From Niallia sp. FSL W8-0635 (GTDB lineage: Bacteria > Bacillota > Bacilli > Bacillales > Cytobacillaceae), in the NCBI RefSeq assembly GCF_038007965.1, contig NZ_JBBOYD010000001.1, positions 3,264,501-3,328,500 of the forward strand: DNA of 64,000 nt, in the 5' to 3' direction. Under the pieces are notes generated by a model. That model was given only the letters and a program-made list of their open reading frames with translations, searched no databases and was not told where the DNA came from. This document shows, one piece after another, positions 9,649-19,780 of the stretch. The position numbers and the translations under genes were made by a program. Each line of letters begins with the position of its first letter. The first letter of the stretch is position 1.

Positions 9649-10632
9649 TTAGTAAGGACCTCTAATTGCGTTTTTAACCTTTTCTTCATAAAAAGTTCTT
9701 AAAGTTTGTAATTCCTCTTCATTAAATGTTTTTTCCTCTAAGGCCTTTAAGTTTTCAACAATTTGCTGACGATTTTTAAATCCAGGAATGACACAGGAAA
9801 TACCTTGCTGATCTAATATCCACCTTAATGCTGCTGTAGCCATGGATTGACGTCCATTTGCAATCCAAGTAAGTTCATTGGCTAATTCTACACCTTTTGC
9901 AAAACCAAGCCCTGCAAAGGTTTCCCCTACATTAAACGCTTCTCCATTTTCATTAAAATTACGATGATCATCTTCATCAAAAGTATGATCTTTCGTAAAT
10001 TTCCCAGTAAGTAACCCACTTGCTAGGGGAAGTCTTACGAGGATACCTACCCCTTTTTTCTCTGCTTCAGGAATTAAAACCTCAAGAGGTTTCTGACGGA
10101 AAATATTAAATATAACTTGCAAAGCCTTAACATTAGGATTTTGCAAACAAATAAGCCCCTCTTCAACTGTTTCAACACTTACTCCATAATTGCGAATTTT
10201 GCCTTCTTGCTGTAATTTATCAAGTACTTCAAATACCTGACCATCTTTTAAAATTTCAGTTGGTGGACAATGAATTTGATATAAATCAATTGCTTCTCTC
10301 TCTAGTCGTTTCAAGCTATTTTCACAATACTGTCGAACACTATCTAAGGAATAGGTATCCCTCGAAAAAATATCTCCTCCACGACAAAATTTCGTCGCAA
10401 TATGAATTTGGTCCTCTTTTCCTTTCGTTACTTTGGCAAGTAGCTCTTCACTGTGACCGTCCCCATACACATCGGCTGTATCAAAAAAATTCACACCTTT
10501 TTCAATCGCCATGTCTAAGGATTTTAATGCTTCGCTGTCATCGACTTTCCCCCATGAACCACCAATAGCCCATGTACCGAAACTTACTTCACTGATTTTT
10601 AGACCTGTGTTTCCTAAATCTCTATAATTCAA
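9649..10632 (-). CDS. Aldo/keto reductase
   Basis: NAD(P)H-dependent oxidoreductase of the AKR superfamily, 327 aa, cytoplasmic, substrate unknown. The catalytic tetrad is complete: D51 and Y56 in FDTADVYGDG, K81 in IATKF, H121 in YQIHCPP. Cofactor end motifs near IPGFKNRQQIVENLKA are present. The start is a TTG (10632) with GGAGGTG about 8 bases upstream. It is divergent from xylR and shares with it a 397-bp region containing a XylR-like operator, so xylose or xylose-derived aldehyde reduction under XylR control is plausible but not shown. Confidence 0.85.
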   Translation of the reverse strand: MNYRDLGNTGLKISEVSFGTWAIGGSWGKVDDSEALKSLDMAIEKGVNFFDTADVYGDGHSEELLAKVTKGKEDQIHIATKFCRGGDIFSRDTYSLDSVRQYCENSLKRLEREAIDLYQIHCPPTEILKDGQVFEVLDKLQQEGKIRNYGVSVETVEEGLICLQNPNVKALQVIFNIFRQKPLEVLIPEAEKKGVGILVRLPLASGLLTGKFTKDHTFDEDDHRNFNENGEAFNVGETFAGLGFAKGVELANELTWIANGRQSMATAALRWILDQQGISCVIPGFKNRQQIVENLKALEEKTFNEEELQTLRTFYEEKVKNAIRGPY

Positions 10633-11029
10633 TTTTTGAGCACCTCCATTGGCTACGCTACTTACGCCATTTTTATGAATTACTTTTATATTGAACGCTT
10701 TTGAAAAAAGAAGAAATCAATTATATTAGCTTTCTTCTTCCATTCTCTCCAGAAAGCGTTCTTATAGAAATTATAGCAAGCAACTAAAAGTTTGTATATT
10801 AAATAAACAAACTATAGGAAAACAATTATCATTTAGTACAACTTACTCTTATTCACAAAAATATTTATCTATTCTCTTTCGGTTTGGTTCATTGACAAAC
10901 TGTAGTATAATGAAGCAATTAAGAAAAGAATCACTTAAATAGATTCTTAAAGCACGAAGTAAATGAAATATCAAGCACCTATTAAAAAAATAAGCAAGTA
11001 AAAGGATTAAAAGGGGACTAGGAATAGCT
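10633..11029. other. Divergent control region of the reductase and xylR
   Basis: 397 bp between two divergent genes. It holds the XylR-like inverted repeat at 10789-10813 and a TATAAT at about 10906 with TTTGGT 17 bases upstream, a probable xylR promoter. It also contains AACGCTTTT and AAAGCGTT near 10687 and 10753, which are only partial cre matches. Confidence 0.5.
10789..10813. promoter_or_regulatory. XylR-like operator
   Basis: AGTTTGT (10789-10795) and ACAAACT (10807-10813) form a perfect inverted repeat with the half-sites of the known Bacillus xylO. The spacing is 11 bp rather than the 7 bp between the same heptamers in B. subtilis, so the match is good in sequence but not in geometry. 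It lies immediately upstream of xylR and the divergent reductase gene. Confidence 0.55.
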
Positions 11030-12205
11030 ATGCATGTTACTTGGAATCAGCAATTAGTTAAAAAAGAAAATAAATCACTCTGTTTGTATTTAATTAAAAA
11101 CAATGCTCCTATTTCACGTGCAGAAATTTCTCAACAAACAGGATTAACTAAAGGTACGGTTTCCACTTTAGTATCAGAGCTTATTGACGAACAATTAATC
11201 AATGAATCAGGTCATGGTGAATCAAGTGGAGGTAGACGACCTGTCATGCTGCTATTTAATCAACAAGCTGGCTATTCAATTGGTATAGACCTAGGTGTGA
11301 ATTATATTTTAGGGATTTTAACCGATTTACAAGGAAATATCATCTATAAATGCAATGAAAAGTATGTGAATTTCACTTATGAAGATACATTACAGATTAT
11401 CAAAAATATCATTACTTCTTTGATTAAGAATGCCCCTAAATCTCCCTATGGTGTGATTGGCATAGGAGTTGGAGCACCTGGGATTATTAATATAGAAGGA
11501 GAAATTCTAATTGCTCCAAATCTTGGATGGAAAAATGTTTGCCTTAAGAAAGAACTAGAAGAACACTTTCATCTTCCAGTCCTAGTTGAAAATGAAGCAA
11601 ATGCAGGAGCATATGGTGAAAAGGAATTTGGTTTAGGACAACCTTATCAAAATCTTATCTATGTAAGCGCGGGAATTGGAATTGGTGCTGGAATTATTAT
11701 AAATGGAGAATTGTATAAGGGAGCTCTTGGTTATTCTGGTGAAATTGGTCATATGACGATTCAAAAAGATGGAATGGAATGTCGGTGTGGCAATAAAGGC
11801 TGCTGGGAACTATATGCTTCCGAACAATATCTATTATCTAAAGCTACTGAATTAAAACTAGGAGAGGGAGAAACCCTTCATTTAAATGACTTGATTGAGC
11901 TTGCTGATCAAGGTAATCATGTTGCAATTAATTTATTCCATGAAGTTGGCGATCATTTAGGTGCTGGAATTATTAACATCATTAATACCTTTAATCCAGA
12001 GCAAATCATTATTGGCAATCGTCTTACCTTAGCAAAAAAATGGATAGAGCCCCAAGTGAAAAAGATGATACACAATCATACTTTACCTTTTCACCATTCT
12101 AAGCTTACTATCCATTTCTCTGATATTGATTTTTCTTCTTCTGCATTAGGTTCTGCAGCCTTTGCAACAGAGAATTTCCTTAAATTTATGCTGCAACCAG
12201 ATTGA
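11030..12205 (+). CDS. xylR: Xylose repressor XylR (ROK family)
   Basis: Transcriptional repressor released by xylose. 391 residues (B. subtilis XylR is about 384). N-terminal winged helix (about 15-70; APISRAEISQQTGLTKGTVSTLVSELI), then SSGGRRPVMLLFN, which is almost identical to B. subtilis XylR, and the ROK sugar-kinase-like domain with GIDLGVNYI, ENEANAGAYGE and the zinc motif CRCGNKGCWE. Start ATG at 11030 with AAAAGGGG upstream. It is the only plus-strand gene of the island and is convergent with the GH8 gene. No xylA or xylB adjoins it, which is unusual for xylR. Confidence 0.92.
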   Translation: MHVTWNQQLVKKENKSLCLYLIKNNAPISRAEISQQTGLTKGTVSTLVSELIDEQLINESGHGESSGGRRPVMLLFNQQAGYSIGIDLGVNYILGILTDLQGNIIYKCNEKYVNFTYEDTLQIIKNIITSLIKNAPKSPYGVIGIGVGAPGIINIEGEILIAPNLGWKNVCLKKELEEHFHLPVLVENEANAGAYGEKEFGLGQPYQNLIYVSAGIGIGAGIIINGELYKGALGYSGEIGHMTIQKDGMECRCGNKGCWELYASEQYLLSKATELKLGEGETLHLNDLIELADQGNHVAINLFHEVGDHLGAGIINIINTFNPEQIIIGNRLTLAKKWIEPQVKKMIHNHTLPFHHSKLTIHFSDIDFSSSALGSAAFATENFLKFMLQPD

Positions 12206-12259
12206 TACCGTCTTTTTCTTTTAATTGGTCATCTAACGTGCATGAATAATGGTGAGTCG

Positions 12260-13390
12260 TTATTCTTTGGGCTTCCAAATTCGAAAATTGCCACTTAAAG
12301 CAAGTAGGCTAAAGAAATATAGGCAATTATCATAATAACGTCTTTCCCCTTTTCGAATCGGTGTATTCCAAAATAATTCAACCATTCTGTGCGCATTGGG
12401 ACCATCTGCTGCTAAAGAAGCCATTGCATTTGTTGCAATTAACCCTATTGGATGAAGTGATTTTTCAGAAAATGAAACTCCATCGATTGTATATCTCCGG
12501 TAATCTCCAGGATCGATATCTGCGAAAAAGTTCTGAATGTTATTAGCCGTTTGTCTCTCCCACTCACTTCCTCTAAACCATTCATAATCAAGACCGATAT
12601 TCCCAGCAACACGATAAGAGTCGCTATAAAAATGACCATAGCCCTTTTCATTATTTGGTTTCCCATCATAATATGCGTATTCAGGCGCTAGACCTGTTTC
12701 TGGATGACAAGCTAGTGTCAAATATTCACGGCTTGCCTTTGCCGCTTCCTTCCAAAACACTTGATCTTCTGGATATGCCCAGCAAGCAAATAATTCATAG
12801 AAATGAGGAAGATGGTAGGATGGATCAGTAAATTCACAATTAGGGACAAACTTTATTAGCTTATTATCTAAATTCCACATGGAATAACCGTTCCCATCTT
12901 CGCCCTTATGCAGGCAAGTTCGCAATAAATCTCTTGCTTGTTGGCTATAGTTAAAAGGTTCTTCGCCATCGCCCCAACGATGAGCTGCAAAAAATAAGGC
13001 AAGTGCAAAAAACTCTTCTCCATCAGGCGCTGGCCCAAATGATCGCTTCGATCCGTCTGGATTACAGGACCAAGCGAAGTAACCAGCATTTTCTCCAGTT
13101 TGCATGTACATATGCTCCTTCGTCCACTTCCAAATTCGATCAAATTCTTCTTTTTTATCTAGCTGGACAGCAATCATCATTCCATAAGACATACCTTCTG
13201 TTCTAACATCTAGATTACCTGTATCTAATAAATAGCCTCCATCACTAGAAGGATAATAGATTCTCGTGTCCTCATCTCCATAAAAAATTTGTTTCCACGC
13301 ATCCTCTAATTTTTTCTGGATAGCCGTATCTTTATAACCCATCTCTTTAAAAACATTCCGATATTTATCTGTATGAAACGCTCCACTCAT
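12260..13390 (-). CDS. GH8 reducing-end xylose-releasing exo-oligoxylanase
   Basis: Removes xylose from the reducing end of xylo-oligosaccharides (EC 3.2.1.156). The 376-residue sequence strongly resembles the Bacillus halodurans Rex enzyme along its whole length, for example LLDTGNLDVRTEGMSYGMM, AGYFAWSC and SDPSYHLPHFYELF. By that comparison the general acid is E65 (RTEGMSYG) and the base D257 (FYSDSYR). There is no signal peptide, so it acts in the cytoplasm on imported oligomers. The start ATG has AAAGGAG upstream, 21 bp after the GH39 stop, so the two form an operon. I saw no clear terminator after it. Confidence 0.93.
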   Translation of the reverse strand: MSGAFHTDKYRNVFKEMGYKDTAIQKKLEDAWKQIFYGDEDTRIYYPSSDGGYLLDTGNLDVRTEGMSYGMMIAVQLDKKEEFDRIWKWTKEHMYMQTGENAGYFAWSCNPDGSKRSFGPAPDGEEFFALALFFAAHRWGDGEEPFNYSQQARDLLRTCLHKGEDGNGYSMWNLDNKLIKFVPNCEFTDPSYHLPHFYELFACWAYPEDQVFWKEAAKASREYLTLACHPETGLAPEYAYYDGKPNNEKGYGHFYSDSYRVAGNIGLDYEWFRGSEWERQTANNIQNFFADIDPGDYRRYTIDGVSFSEKSLHPIGLIATNAMASLAADGPNAHRMVELFWNTPIRKGERRYYDNCLYFFSLLALSGNFRIWKPKE

Positions 13391-13411
13391 CTAACTATTC
13401 ACTCCTTTCTA

Positions 13412-14926
13412 TTATGAACTATAGGAAGTTATAAGACTATCATCCAATCCATCATATGTTCCTGTTTCATCCTTCATTTCACTTAATTCTATTAGTGTGA
13501 CTTCATTTTTTGTTAGTGTAATAGGCAGCTTTAAATAGCCATCTTCCTCTTTATTTATTTTTGTCGTCATAAGCTTTGGTATAGAAGCTTCTCTTAATGT
13601 TTCAATTGACTGTTTGTCTGGAAAACGAGGTCTCCCCATATCTTTCCACGTCTTCCATGGATTCGCATAATTTTCATTTACCGTTTGCCGCTTAAGGAAG
13701 TATGCATCACTAGTAACAGGTAGCTTAATCAATAATTCCTTTTCAAAGCCTTCCCCTTTTTCCATTATCTCGTTCCAAGCTATAAGAGCAATAGAGCCAT
13801 TTTCTTTTTTAGTGATAATCATTTGCTCATCCCGGTACAATATTTCCTTGCCCAGTCTATTGAAAAAAGCAAATAAATGAAAGGTTGGCTTCGGAATGGA
13901 ATGAAGAGCCATTAGTCCAAACCCGCCATGGAATGGTGCTTTCGGTATATCAGTCTCCTCAAAGACATCACTAAATGTCCAATAAGAAAAAGAGTCTACA
14001 TAATCTCCCCCTTCACTTAAAATTCGCGCAAGATAAGCTGCGTTAAGCGATGTATCATGAACTGGATTGATTGGACTATACGATGTATTATATTCTGTAA
14101 TATGGAATGGTAAATCAGAAAAAGCTGATTCCTTAATTAGACCACGAACTACCTCAAATTGGTGAAGCATATCCGTATTATCCACTAAATCTTGATAATA
14201 GTAATCAGGAGTAACCTTCTTTGGACTTTGTGATGTATACGCATGTCGACTAACAAAATCGACTGGCACCTTTTCTTTATGACAGAAGTCTAAGAAGTCA
14301 ACAATCCACTCGTCCGCTCCACCGCAGATCGCTGGACCTCCAACCTGTAAATCTTGGTTCACCTCTTTAATTGCTGTTGCCGTAACTTTATATAGTTTTA
14401 AATACTCTTGCTTATCAGCATCCTTCCAAAAATTCACTAAGTTAGGTTCATTCCAAACCTCAAATGGCCATTTTTTCACTTCATTTAATCCATATCGATC
14501 AATGAAATGCTTCACTACTGCTTTAATTAATTCGCTCCACTTATGATAATCATTCGGCGGTGTAACATTCCCTTTCCAGTAAAAGATCGTTTGATCACCA
14601 GACGCAAGCAATTCTGGCATAAAGCCAAATTCAATGAATGGCCGTAGATTCAATTCCAAAAAAGAATCAAAGATACGGTCAATATAAGTAAAGTTATAAA
14701 AAGCTTTAATTTCATTCCCTATCTTCATTTCTCGATAAATACCAACGTCATCGGAAAGTAATCCATGTCCTCTTATATATTTAAAGCCGATTTTTTCCTG
14801 GATTATTTTAAGATGATCAAGGTATTCTTTTTGAAGAGCTAACCCAAGCCGTCCAGTTCCAATACAATACTTCCAATTTTCCGTAAATTCTTCTTTTCCA
14901 TTTGCTGCTATAATAATGGGTTCCAT
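13412..14926 (-). CDS. xynB: GH39 beta-xylosidase
   Basis: Intracellular retaining beta-xylosidase hydrolysing xylo-oligosaccharides from the non-reducing end. 504 residues, collinear with the Geobacillus stearothermophilus GH39 enzyme XynB1. The catalytic residues fall at the expected numbers: acid/base E160 in [13 protein letters not shown] and nucleophile E278 in HITEYNTSY. The (beta/alpha)8 barrel is followed by a beta-sandwich domain from about residue 330. No signal peptide. Start ATG has AGGAGGGG upstream. It heads a two-gene unit with GH8; 368 bp separate it from uxuB. Confidence 0.95.
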   Translation of the reverse strand: MEPIIIAANGKEEFTENWKYCIGTGRLGLALQKEYLDHLKIIQEKIGFKYIRGHGLLSDDVGIYREMKIGNEIKAFYNFTYIDRIFDSFLELNLRPFIEFGFMPELLASGDQTIFYWKGNVTPPNDYHKWSELIKAVVKHFIDRYGLNEVKKWPFEVWNEPNLVNFWKDADKQEYLKLYKVTATAIKEVNQDLQVGGPAICGGADEWIVDFLDFCHKEKVPVDFVSRHAYTSQSPKKVTPDYYYQDLVDNTDMLHQFEVVRGLIKESAFSDLPFHITEYNTSYSPINPVHDTSLNAAYLARILSEGGDYVDSFSYWTFSDVFEETDIPKAPFHGGFGLMALHSIPKPTFHLFAFFNRLGKEILYRDEQMIITKKENGSIALIAWNEIMEKGEGFEKELLIKLPVTSDAYFLKRQTVNENYANPWKTWKDMGRPRFPDKQSIETLREASIPKLMTTKINKEEDGYLKLPITLTKNEVTLIELSEMKDETGTYDGLDDSLITSYSS

Positions 14927-15294
14927 TTCCTTCCCCTCCTATTCTCTAGTTCATATTCTGTGGAATCACAATTCTCTCTAACAAAAGGTTATTCTTTATA
15001 AATAATACGTTGGGCAGTTCATCCCACCACTATAAATACAAGAAGAGGAATGCTGCCCATTTGAACGAGATAAGATGAAAAAACCTTTCCTCAGGTCCCC
15101 CAAAAAATAATATATGTCGAAATTTCCCTGGAAATATTTTTCTCTATATTCCGATTCATCATTTTTCTGTTGATTTATCTCACCCTTTTTCTTCTATGAA
15201 AATAGTTTTTTTCCAAGGTAGAATAAACACACCAATCTACATTTTTGACGATTATCACTCAAAATTTCGTTAATGCATCCATACACTTTCTCTA
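14927..15294. other. Intergenic region between uxuB and GH39
   Basis: 368 bp with no gene. TGGGCAG (15011-15017) and CTGCCCA (15053-15059) are inverted arms 35 bp apart, forming a possible leader hairpin for the GH39-GH8 unit. The rest is AT-rich. No cre or xyl operator was recognised. Confidence 0.4.
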
Positions 15295-16140
15295 TTAAAC
15301 TCCTGAGTAAGCCATAAATCCGCCATCTACTGGAACACTGATTCCAGTAACAAAACCACTTGTTTCTTCATTTACTAGCCATAATAAGGTTCCCAATAAA
15401 TCCTCTGGTTTTCCTAATCTTCTTACGGGTGTATGTGCCAATATTTTCTTTGTACGTTCTGTATAAGATCCATCTGGATTTTTAAGCAATCCTTCATTTT
15501 GCTTCGTAAGGAAAAAGCCTGGAGCAATAGCATTTACTCTGATGCCAGTTTCAGCCATATGAACAGCCAGCCATTTAGTAAAATTTTCAATACCTGCTTT
15601 TGCCGCACTATAAGCAGGTACTTTCGTCATTGGACTTGGTGCACTCATAGAGGAAATATTTATTACAGTTCCACTTTTCCCAAGCATTTGCTTGGAAAAT
15701 ATTTGTGTAGGAATTAATGTACCGATTATGTTCAGATTAAATACAAAGGAAAATCCCTCAATTGTTAAATCGAAAAAGCTCATAAGTCCTTCTTTATCCA
15801 AATCCTCTATACGAAGAATTTCTTCTGATGTAATCCCTTTTGGATGATTTCCTCCTGCCCCATTAATTAGAATGTCACAGTTTCCAAAAGTTTCGTAGAC
15901 TATTTTCTCCGCTTCTTTTACACTCTGGACATCAACTACATCACATGCAACAGCGATGGCTTCTCCTCCTTCGTTATTTATTTCCTCTGCTACCTTTTGA
16001 GCTTTTTCATACGTACGATTAAGTAGTGCAACCTTTACACCTTGTCTCGCGAGCTCCTTTGCCATACAACTGCAAAGAACACCTCCACCACCAGTGATGA
16101 CTGCTACTTTACCAGATAAATTATCAATTAATGGCAACAT
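15295..16140 (-). CDS. uxuB: Fructuronate reductase / D-mannonate oxidoreductase (SDR)
   Basis: Short-chain dehydrogenase that interconverts D-fructuronate and D-mannonate with NAD(H), the second step of glucuronate breakdown. 281 residues, similar to B. subtilis UxuB (YjmF). Rossmann motif TGGGGVLCS from residue 16, NGAGGNHP near 93, and catalytic S164, Y177, K181 (YSAAKAG). Its start overlaps the end of uxuA by 17 bp, with AAAGGGGAAG upstream of the ATG, so the two are translationally coupled. Confidence 0.9.
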   Translation of the reverse strand: MLPLIDNLSGKVAVITGGGGVLCSCMAKELARQGVKVALLNRTYEKAQKVAEEINNEGGEAIAVACDVVDVQSVKEAEKIVYETFGNCDILINGAGGNHPKGITSEEILRIEDLDKEGLMSFFDLTIEGFSFVFNLNIIGTLIPTQIFSKQMLGKSGTVINISSMSAPSPMTKVPAYSAAKAGIENFTKWLAVHMAETGIRVNAIAPGFFLTKQNEGLLKNPDGSYTERTKKILAHTPVRRLGKPEDLLGTLLWLVNEETSGFVTGISVPVDGGFMAYSGV

Positions 16141-17239
16141 TTTTTTCTTCCCCTTTCTTCCTACTTGCTTTGTTTCTTTCTAAACTATCCCAAATACCCA
16201 ATATATACATAATCCCCAACGCTCGATCGTAAAGACCATAACCTGGTCTTGCCTTTTCTCCCCAAATCATTCTGCCATGATCAGGGCGGAAATAACCTTT
16301 AAAATCATAATTGTGGAGTGCCTTCACTATTTCATATAGGTTTAGAGTGCCTTCCTCAATGCTTTTATGAGCAGTTTCCTCAAAATCCCCATTTTTCGCC
16401 ATTTTAATGTTTCTAATATGTACAAAGGGTACACGGTCCATTTTCAAAAAGTGGCATAGAATATCCACAATATCATTATTTGGATTTGCACCTAAAGAAC
16501 CAGAGCATATTGTTAATCCATTGGATGGACTGTCAATAAGTTTAACAATTCTCTCTAAATTCTCCTTTGAACGTACAATCCTTGGTAAACCAAAAACAGA
16601 CCAAGGTGGATCATCTGGATGGATTGCCATTTTTATATCACATTCCTCCGCAACTGGAATCACTTGTTCAAGGAAATACTGAAGGTGATTAAATAAATCT
16701 TCTTCTGTTACATTTTTATATAATTGAAATAAATACTTAATCGATTTAAGTCTTTCCGGCTCCCACCCTGGCAAGGAGTACCCATTTGATAAATTCTCCA
16801 TATTCTCGATTAAATCCATTGGTTCAATCGACTCTATTTTTTCCTTTTCATACGCTAGAACGGTCGACCCATCTGGAAGCTTCTTTGCTAGATCAGAACG
16901 CGTCCAATCAAAAATCGGCATAAAATTATAGCAGATAACCTTTACACCAGCTTTAGCCAGATTACGAATCGTTTGCTTATAATTTTCAATATAAATTTCC
17001 CGAGAAGGCAGGCCAAGTTTAATATCTTCATGAATATTTACACTCTCAATAACTTCCAAACTCATACCGTTTTGATTGATTTCTTTCTTTAACTCCATAA
17101 TTCTATTTTCTGGCCAAACTTCTCCCACTGGAATATCAAATAATGCTCCTACCACACCATCAATTCCAGGGATTTTTCTAATATGTTCTAACGATACACT
17201 ATCATCTTCTCTACCAAACCATCTAAAGGATACCTTCAC
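16124..17239 (-). CDS. uxuA: Mannonate dehydratase
   Basis: Dehydrates D-mannonate to 2-keto-3-deoxygluconate. I start at the GTG at 17239 (371 aa): AGGAGG lies 9 bases before it, and the following residues KVSFRWFGR align with the B. subtilis UxuA N-terminus. An in-frame ATG eight codons earlier would place the AGGAGG inside the gene. Metal-site motifs [16 protein letters not shown] and [11 protein letters not shown] are intact. The extra residues relative to the 359-aa B. subtilis protein are a lysine-rich tail that overlaps uxuB. It lies 41 bp downstream of uxaC. Confidence 0.93.
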   Translation of the reverse strand: MKVSFRWFGREDDSVSLEHIRKIPGIDGVVGALFDIPVGEVWPENRIMELKKEINQNGMSLEVIESVNIHEDIKLGLPSREIYIENYKQTIRNLAKAGVKVICYNFMPIFDWTRSDLAKKLPDGSTVLAYEKEKIESIEPMDLIENMENLSNGYSLPGWEPERLKSIKYLFQLYKNVTEEDLFNHLQYFLEQVIPVAEECDIKMAIHPDDPPWSVFGLPRIVRSKENLERIVKLIDSPSNGLTICSGSLGANPNNDIVDILCHFLKMDRVPFVHIRNIKMAKNGDFEETAHKSIEEGTLNLYEIVKALHNYDFKGYFRPDHGRMIWGEKARPGYGLYDRALGIMYILGIWDSLERNKASRKKGEEKNVAIN

Positions 17240-17280
17240 TTTATTAATCCTCCTAAAATTCAACTCTTTCTATCTTTATT

Positions 17281-18681
17281 TCAATCAATTTCAAAATAAT
17301 TTTTTGCATTATAATACGAGATATCCTGCACTATTTTTCCCATAAACGCATAATCTTTAGGTGCCTCTCCATTTTCAATCCAACTACCTAACATATTACA
17401 AAGAATTCTCCTAAAATACTCATGACGTGTATACGATAGAAAACTTCTAGAATCGGTTAACATTCCAATGAAGGTTGATAAAACACCTATATTTGCCAAT
17501 TCCTTCATTTGATTTAGCATTCCATCTTTATGATCATTAAACCACCAAGCAGCTCCACTTTGTATTTTCCCTTTCAGTCCTGCTGCTTGAAAGTTTCCTG
17601 CTGCCGATGCAATAATCGGACCGTGATTAGGGTTCAACGAATACAGGATTGTTTTTGGCAATTGATTATTTTTATCCAAGCTATTTAAGAATTGATTAAG
17701 CGGTTTTGCTAAAGAATAATCGTTAATCGAATCATAGCCTGTATTTGCACCCAATGCATTAAACATACGATCATTATTATTTCGTTTTGCACCAATATGC
17801 AATTGCATCACCCAATTTAAAGACGCATATAACTGTCCTAAATATACGAGAGTATACGTTTTAAACTTATCTTCCTCTTGTTTGGAAATAGATTCTCTTT
17901 CTAGCTTTGCATGAAATATCCGACTTGCCTCTTCTAACGTACATTCTGTATAAGGTAATACGTCCAATCCATGATCTGCTATACGACAACCATTTTGATG
18001 AAAGTAATCAACTCGGTTTCTAATAGCTTCTAGATAATCCTCGTAAGTTGTAATTCTAGTATTTGTTTTCTTCTCCAGCTTTCTTACATAAGGAAGGAAT
18101 GATTCTTGATTAATCTCAAGTAAAGAGTCCGGACGAAAGGATGGAAGGACAGTTGTATTGATTTCTCTATTTTCTTTTATCATGCTGTGATACTTTAAAT
18201 CATCTAAAGGATCATCTGTTGTCCCAATCATCTCAACATTTGATTTTGCAATAAATGCTTGTGCTGTAAATCCTTTTTGACTAAGTTTCTCATTACAAAT
18301 ATTCCAGATTTCATCGCAAGTGTCTTCATTTAATGCAGAGTCAATTTGAAAATATCTTTTTAATTCTAATTGAGACCAATGATATAAAGGATTTCCAATA
18401 CAGTAAGGGAGAATTTTAGCCCATGCTTGAAATTTAGCATACTCACTTGCATTTCCGGTAATATAGTCCTCATTTATACCAAAATATCGCATCGCTCTCC
18501 ATTTATAATGATCTCCTGCTAGCCAAAGCTCACTTATATTCTGAAAGGATTTATTTTCTGCAATTTCCTTAGGACTTAAATGGCAATGATAATCAATTAT
18601 TGGCATTGCCATACTATAATCATGATATAAAATTTTTGCAGACTCATTTTGTAATATGAAATCTTCTTCTATTACTTTCAT
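17281..18681 (-). CDS. uxaC: Glucuronate isomerase
   Basis: Isomerises D-glucuronate to D-fructuronate, the entry step for glucuronate released from glucuronoxylan. 466 residues from the ATG at 18681; a TTG immediately before it is also in frame, but AAGGGG is best spaced for the ATG. The amidohydrolase-like metal motif HCHLSPKEIAEN is near residue 32, and DWFG-type C-terminal elements are replaced by the typical Bacillus end MGKIVQDISYYNAKNYF. First gene of uxaC-uxuA-uxuB. Confidence 0.95.
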   Translation of the reverse strand: MKVIEEDFILQNESAKILYHDYSMAMPIIDYHCHLSPKEIAENKSFQNISELWLAGDHYKWRAMRYFGINEDYITGNASEYAKFQAWAKILPYCIGNPLYHWSQLELKRYFQIDSALNEDTCDEIWNICNEKLSQKGFTAQAFIAKSNVEMIGTTDDPLDDLKYHSMIKENREINTTVLPSFRPDSLLEINQESFLPYVRKLEKKTNTRITTYEDYLEAIRNRVDYFHQNGCRIADHGLDVLPYTECTLEEASRIFHAKLERESISKQEEDKFKTYTLVYLGQLYASLNWVMQLHIGAKRNNNDRMFNALGANTGYDSINDYSLAKPLNQFLNSLDKNNQLPKTILYSLNPNHGPIIASAAGNFQAAGLKGKIQSGAAWWFNDHKDGMLNQMKELANIGVLSTFIGMLTDSRSFLSYTRHEYFRRILCNMLGSWIENGEAPKDYAFMGKIVQDISYYNAKNYFEID

Positions 18682-18814
18682 CAAGTAATTCCCCTTTCCA
18701 ATTCTGAACCTAAGAAAGACTCAATTAATGTGTATCCTCCATAAAAACTCTTTATCTTTTTGTGCAAAAAATATTATCTATATAAATAAAATAAAAATTT
18801 TTCTTTTTTAACTA

Positions 18815-18838
18815 AAAAATGCTTAAATATTTTTAAGC
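18815..18838 (-). terminator. Probable terminator after the DUF624 gene
   Basis: GCTTAAA (18821-18827) and TTTAAGC (18832-18838) form a 7-bp stem. On the minus strand it is followed by CATTTTTTAG. The stem is AT-rich, so it may be weak. It separates the DUF624 gene from uxaC. Confidence 0.5.
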
Positions 18839-18913
18839 CAATGCAGTAGTAAGGTTTTCTTTCTTTTAAAATATGCTCCAAAACAGCTAGGCAAAGGTAT
18901 TTCTTCCAGTAAA

Positions 18914-19651
18914 CTAGGAACCATGTACCTGTTGAGGATTATATGCTTTCCCATCCTTATTTGGAGGAGATTTTTTTAAAAAATTACTTTCAATATGGTT
19001 TAGCATAGCTCTAGAATTAAATGTCATGAACATTGCAATCAAACTAGCAATAAAAACAACTAAGAAATCAGTGGTAATCACCGTTGCAAAGGCAACTAGA
19101 AATAGTATCAATACATTGCCGACCGTTTCTTTAAACTTAATAAACTGGTAATATGCAGATAGCTTCACTAAGTCTCTTATTCGAAAAGTAAACCTTGAGT
19201 TGATCATTAATAGATTTATACTCAGCATCGTCCAGATAAGAGTAAGTACAAGCAATACGATAAAAATTATTTGATTGATTGGAGTTACTGTTAATCGGAG
19301 GTATTGTAAGTCGATGAGTAAGACAAAGTATACCGCAAGGATGATTGTCCAGATAAGAAATGTTCCTTTCAAATTCGATCGATAGCCATAGAAAAAGTCA
19401 GCAGTTGGCGACAGCTCCTTCGTTCTCACTAATTTTTCCATCGAATATAATAGTCCTGATATAGCAGGTCCAGACGGAATTAATGCTAGAGCATACAATC
19501 CGATATTAGAAAACGATGGTGTTAATGTCATGAAGAAAAAAATAAAAAGTGCATTAGTTGCGACAAAATAGATATTCGTTAATACTATCCAATAGACATA
19601 ATTACTAAATGTAAAGAGGATTCCTTGACCAAACTCTTTTTTCTGTTCCAA
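18914..19651 (-). CDS. DUF624 (YesL-like) membrane protein
   Basis: Integral membrane protein of the DUF624/YesL family, whose members sit beside carbohydrate ABC transporters; function unknown. About 245 residues with six hydrophobic segments (roughly 20-45, 52-66, 96-113, 125-150, 175-195, 197-215). The reading opens at a GTG (19660), but AGAAGG lies 8 bases before the TTG at 19651, which I prefer. It follows the lplA-like gene, with the structured repeat (19781-19910) in between. A second DUF624 protein is encoded at 24748. Confidence 0.75.
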   Translation of the reverse strand: MEQKKEFGQGILFTFSNYVYWIVLTNIYFVATNALFIFFFMTLTPSFSNIGLYALALIPSGPAISGLLYSMEKLVRTKELSPTADFFYGYRSNLKGTFLIWTIILAVYFVLLIDLQYLRLTVTPINQIIFIVLLVLTLIWTMLSINLLMINSRFTFRIRDLVKLSAYYQFIKFKETVGNVLILFLVAFATVITTDFLVVFIASLIAMFMTFNSRAMLNHIESNFLKKSPPNKDGKAYNPQQVHGS

Positions 19652-19780
19652 GCTGTTCACCTTCTTTCAGAATAAATATATCGTAAAGAATAGATAGGAT
19701 GAGATACCCTACTAAAGAAATTTGTCATAAGATACCTCATCATTTTTTTGCAGTAAAAGTATAAGTTTTTAAAGTTAATC

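Noticed and set aside
15011..15059. TGGGCAG/CTGCCCA as a terminator of uxuB
   Set aside because: The loop is long and no T-run follows on the minus strand.
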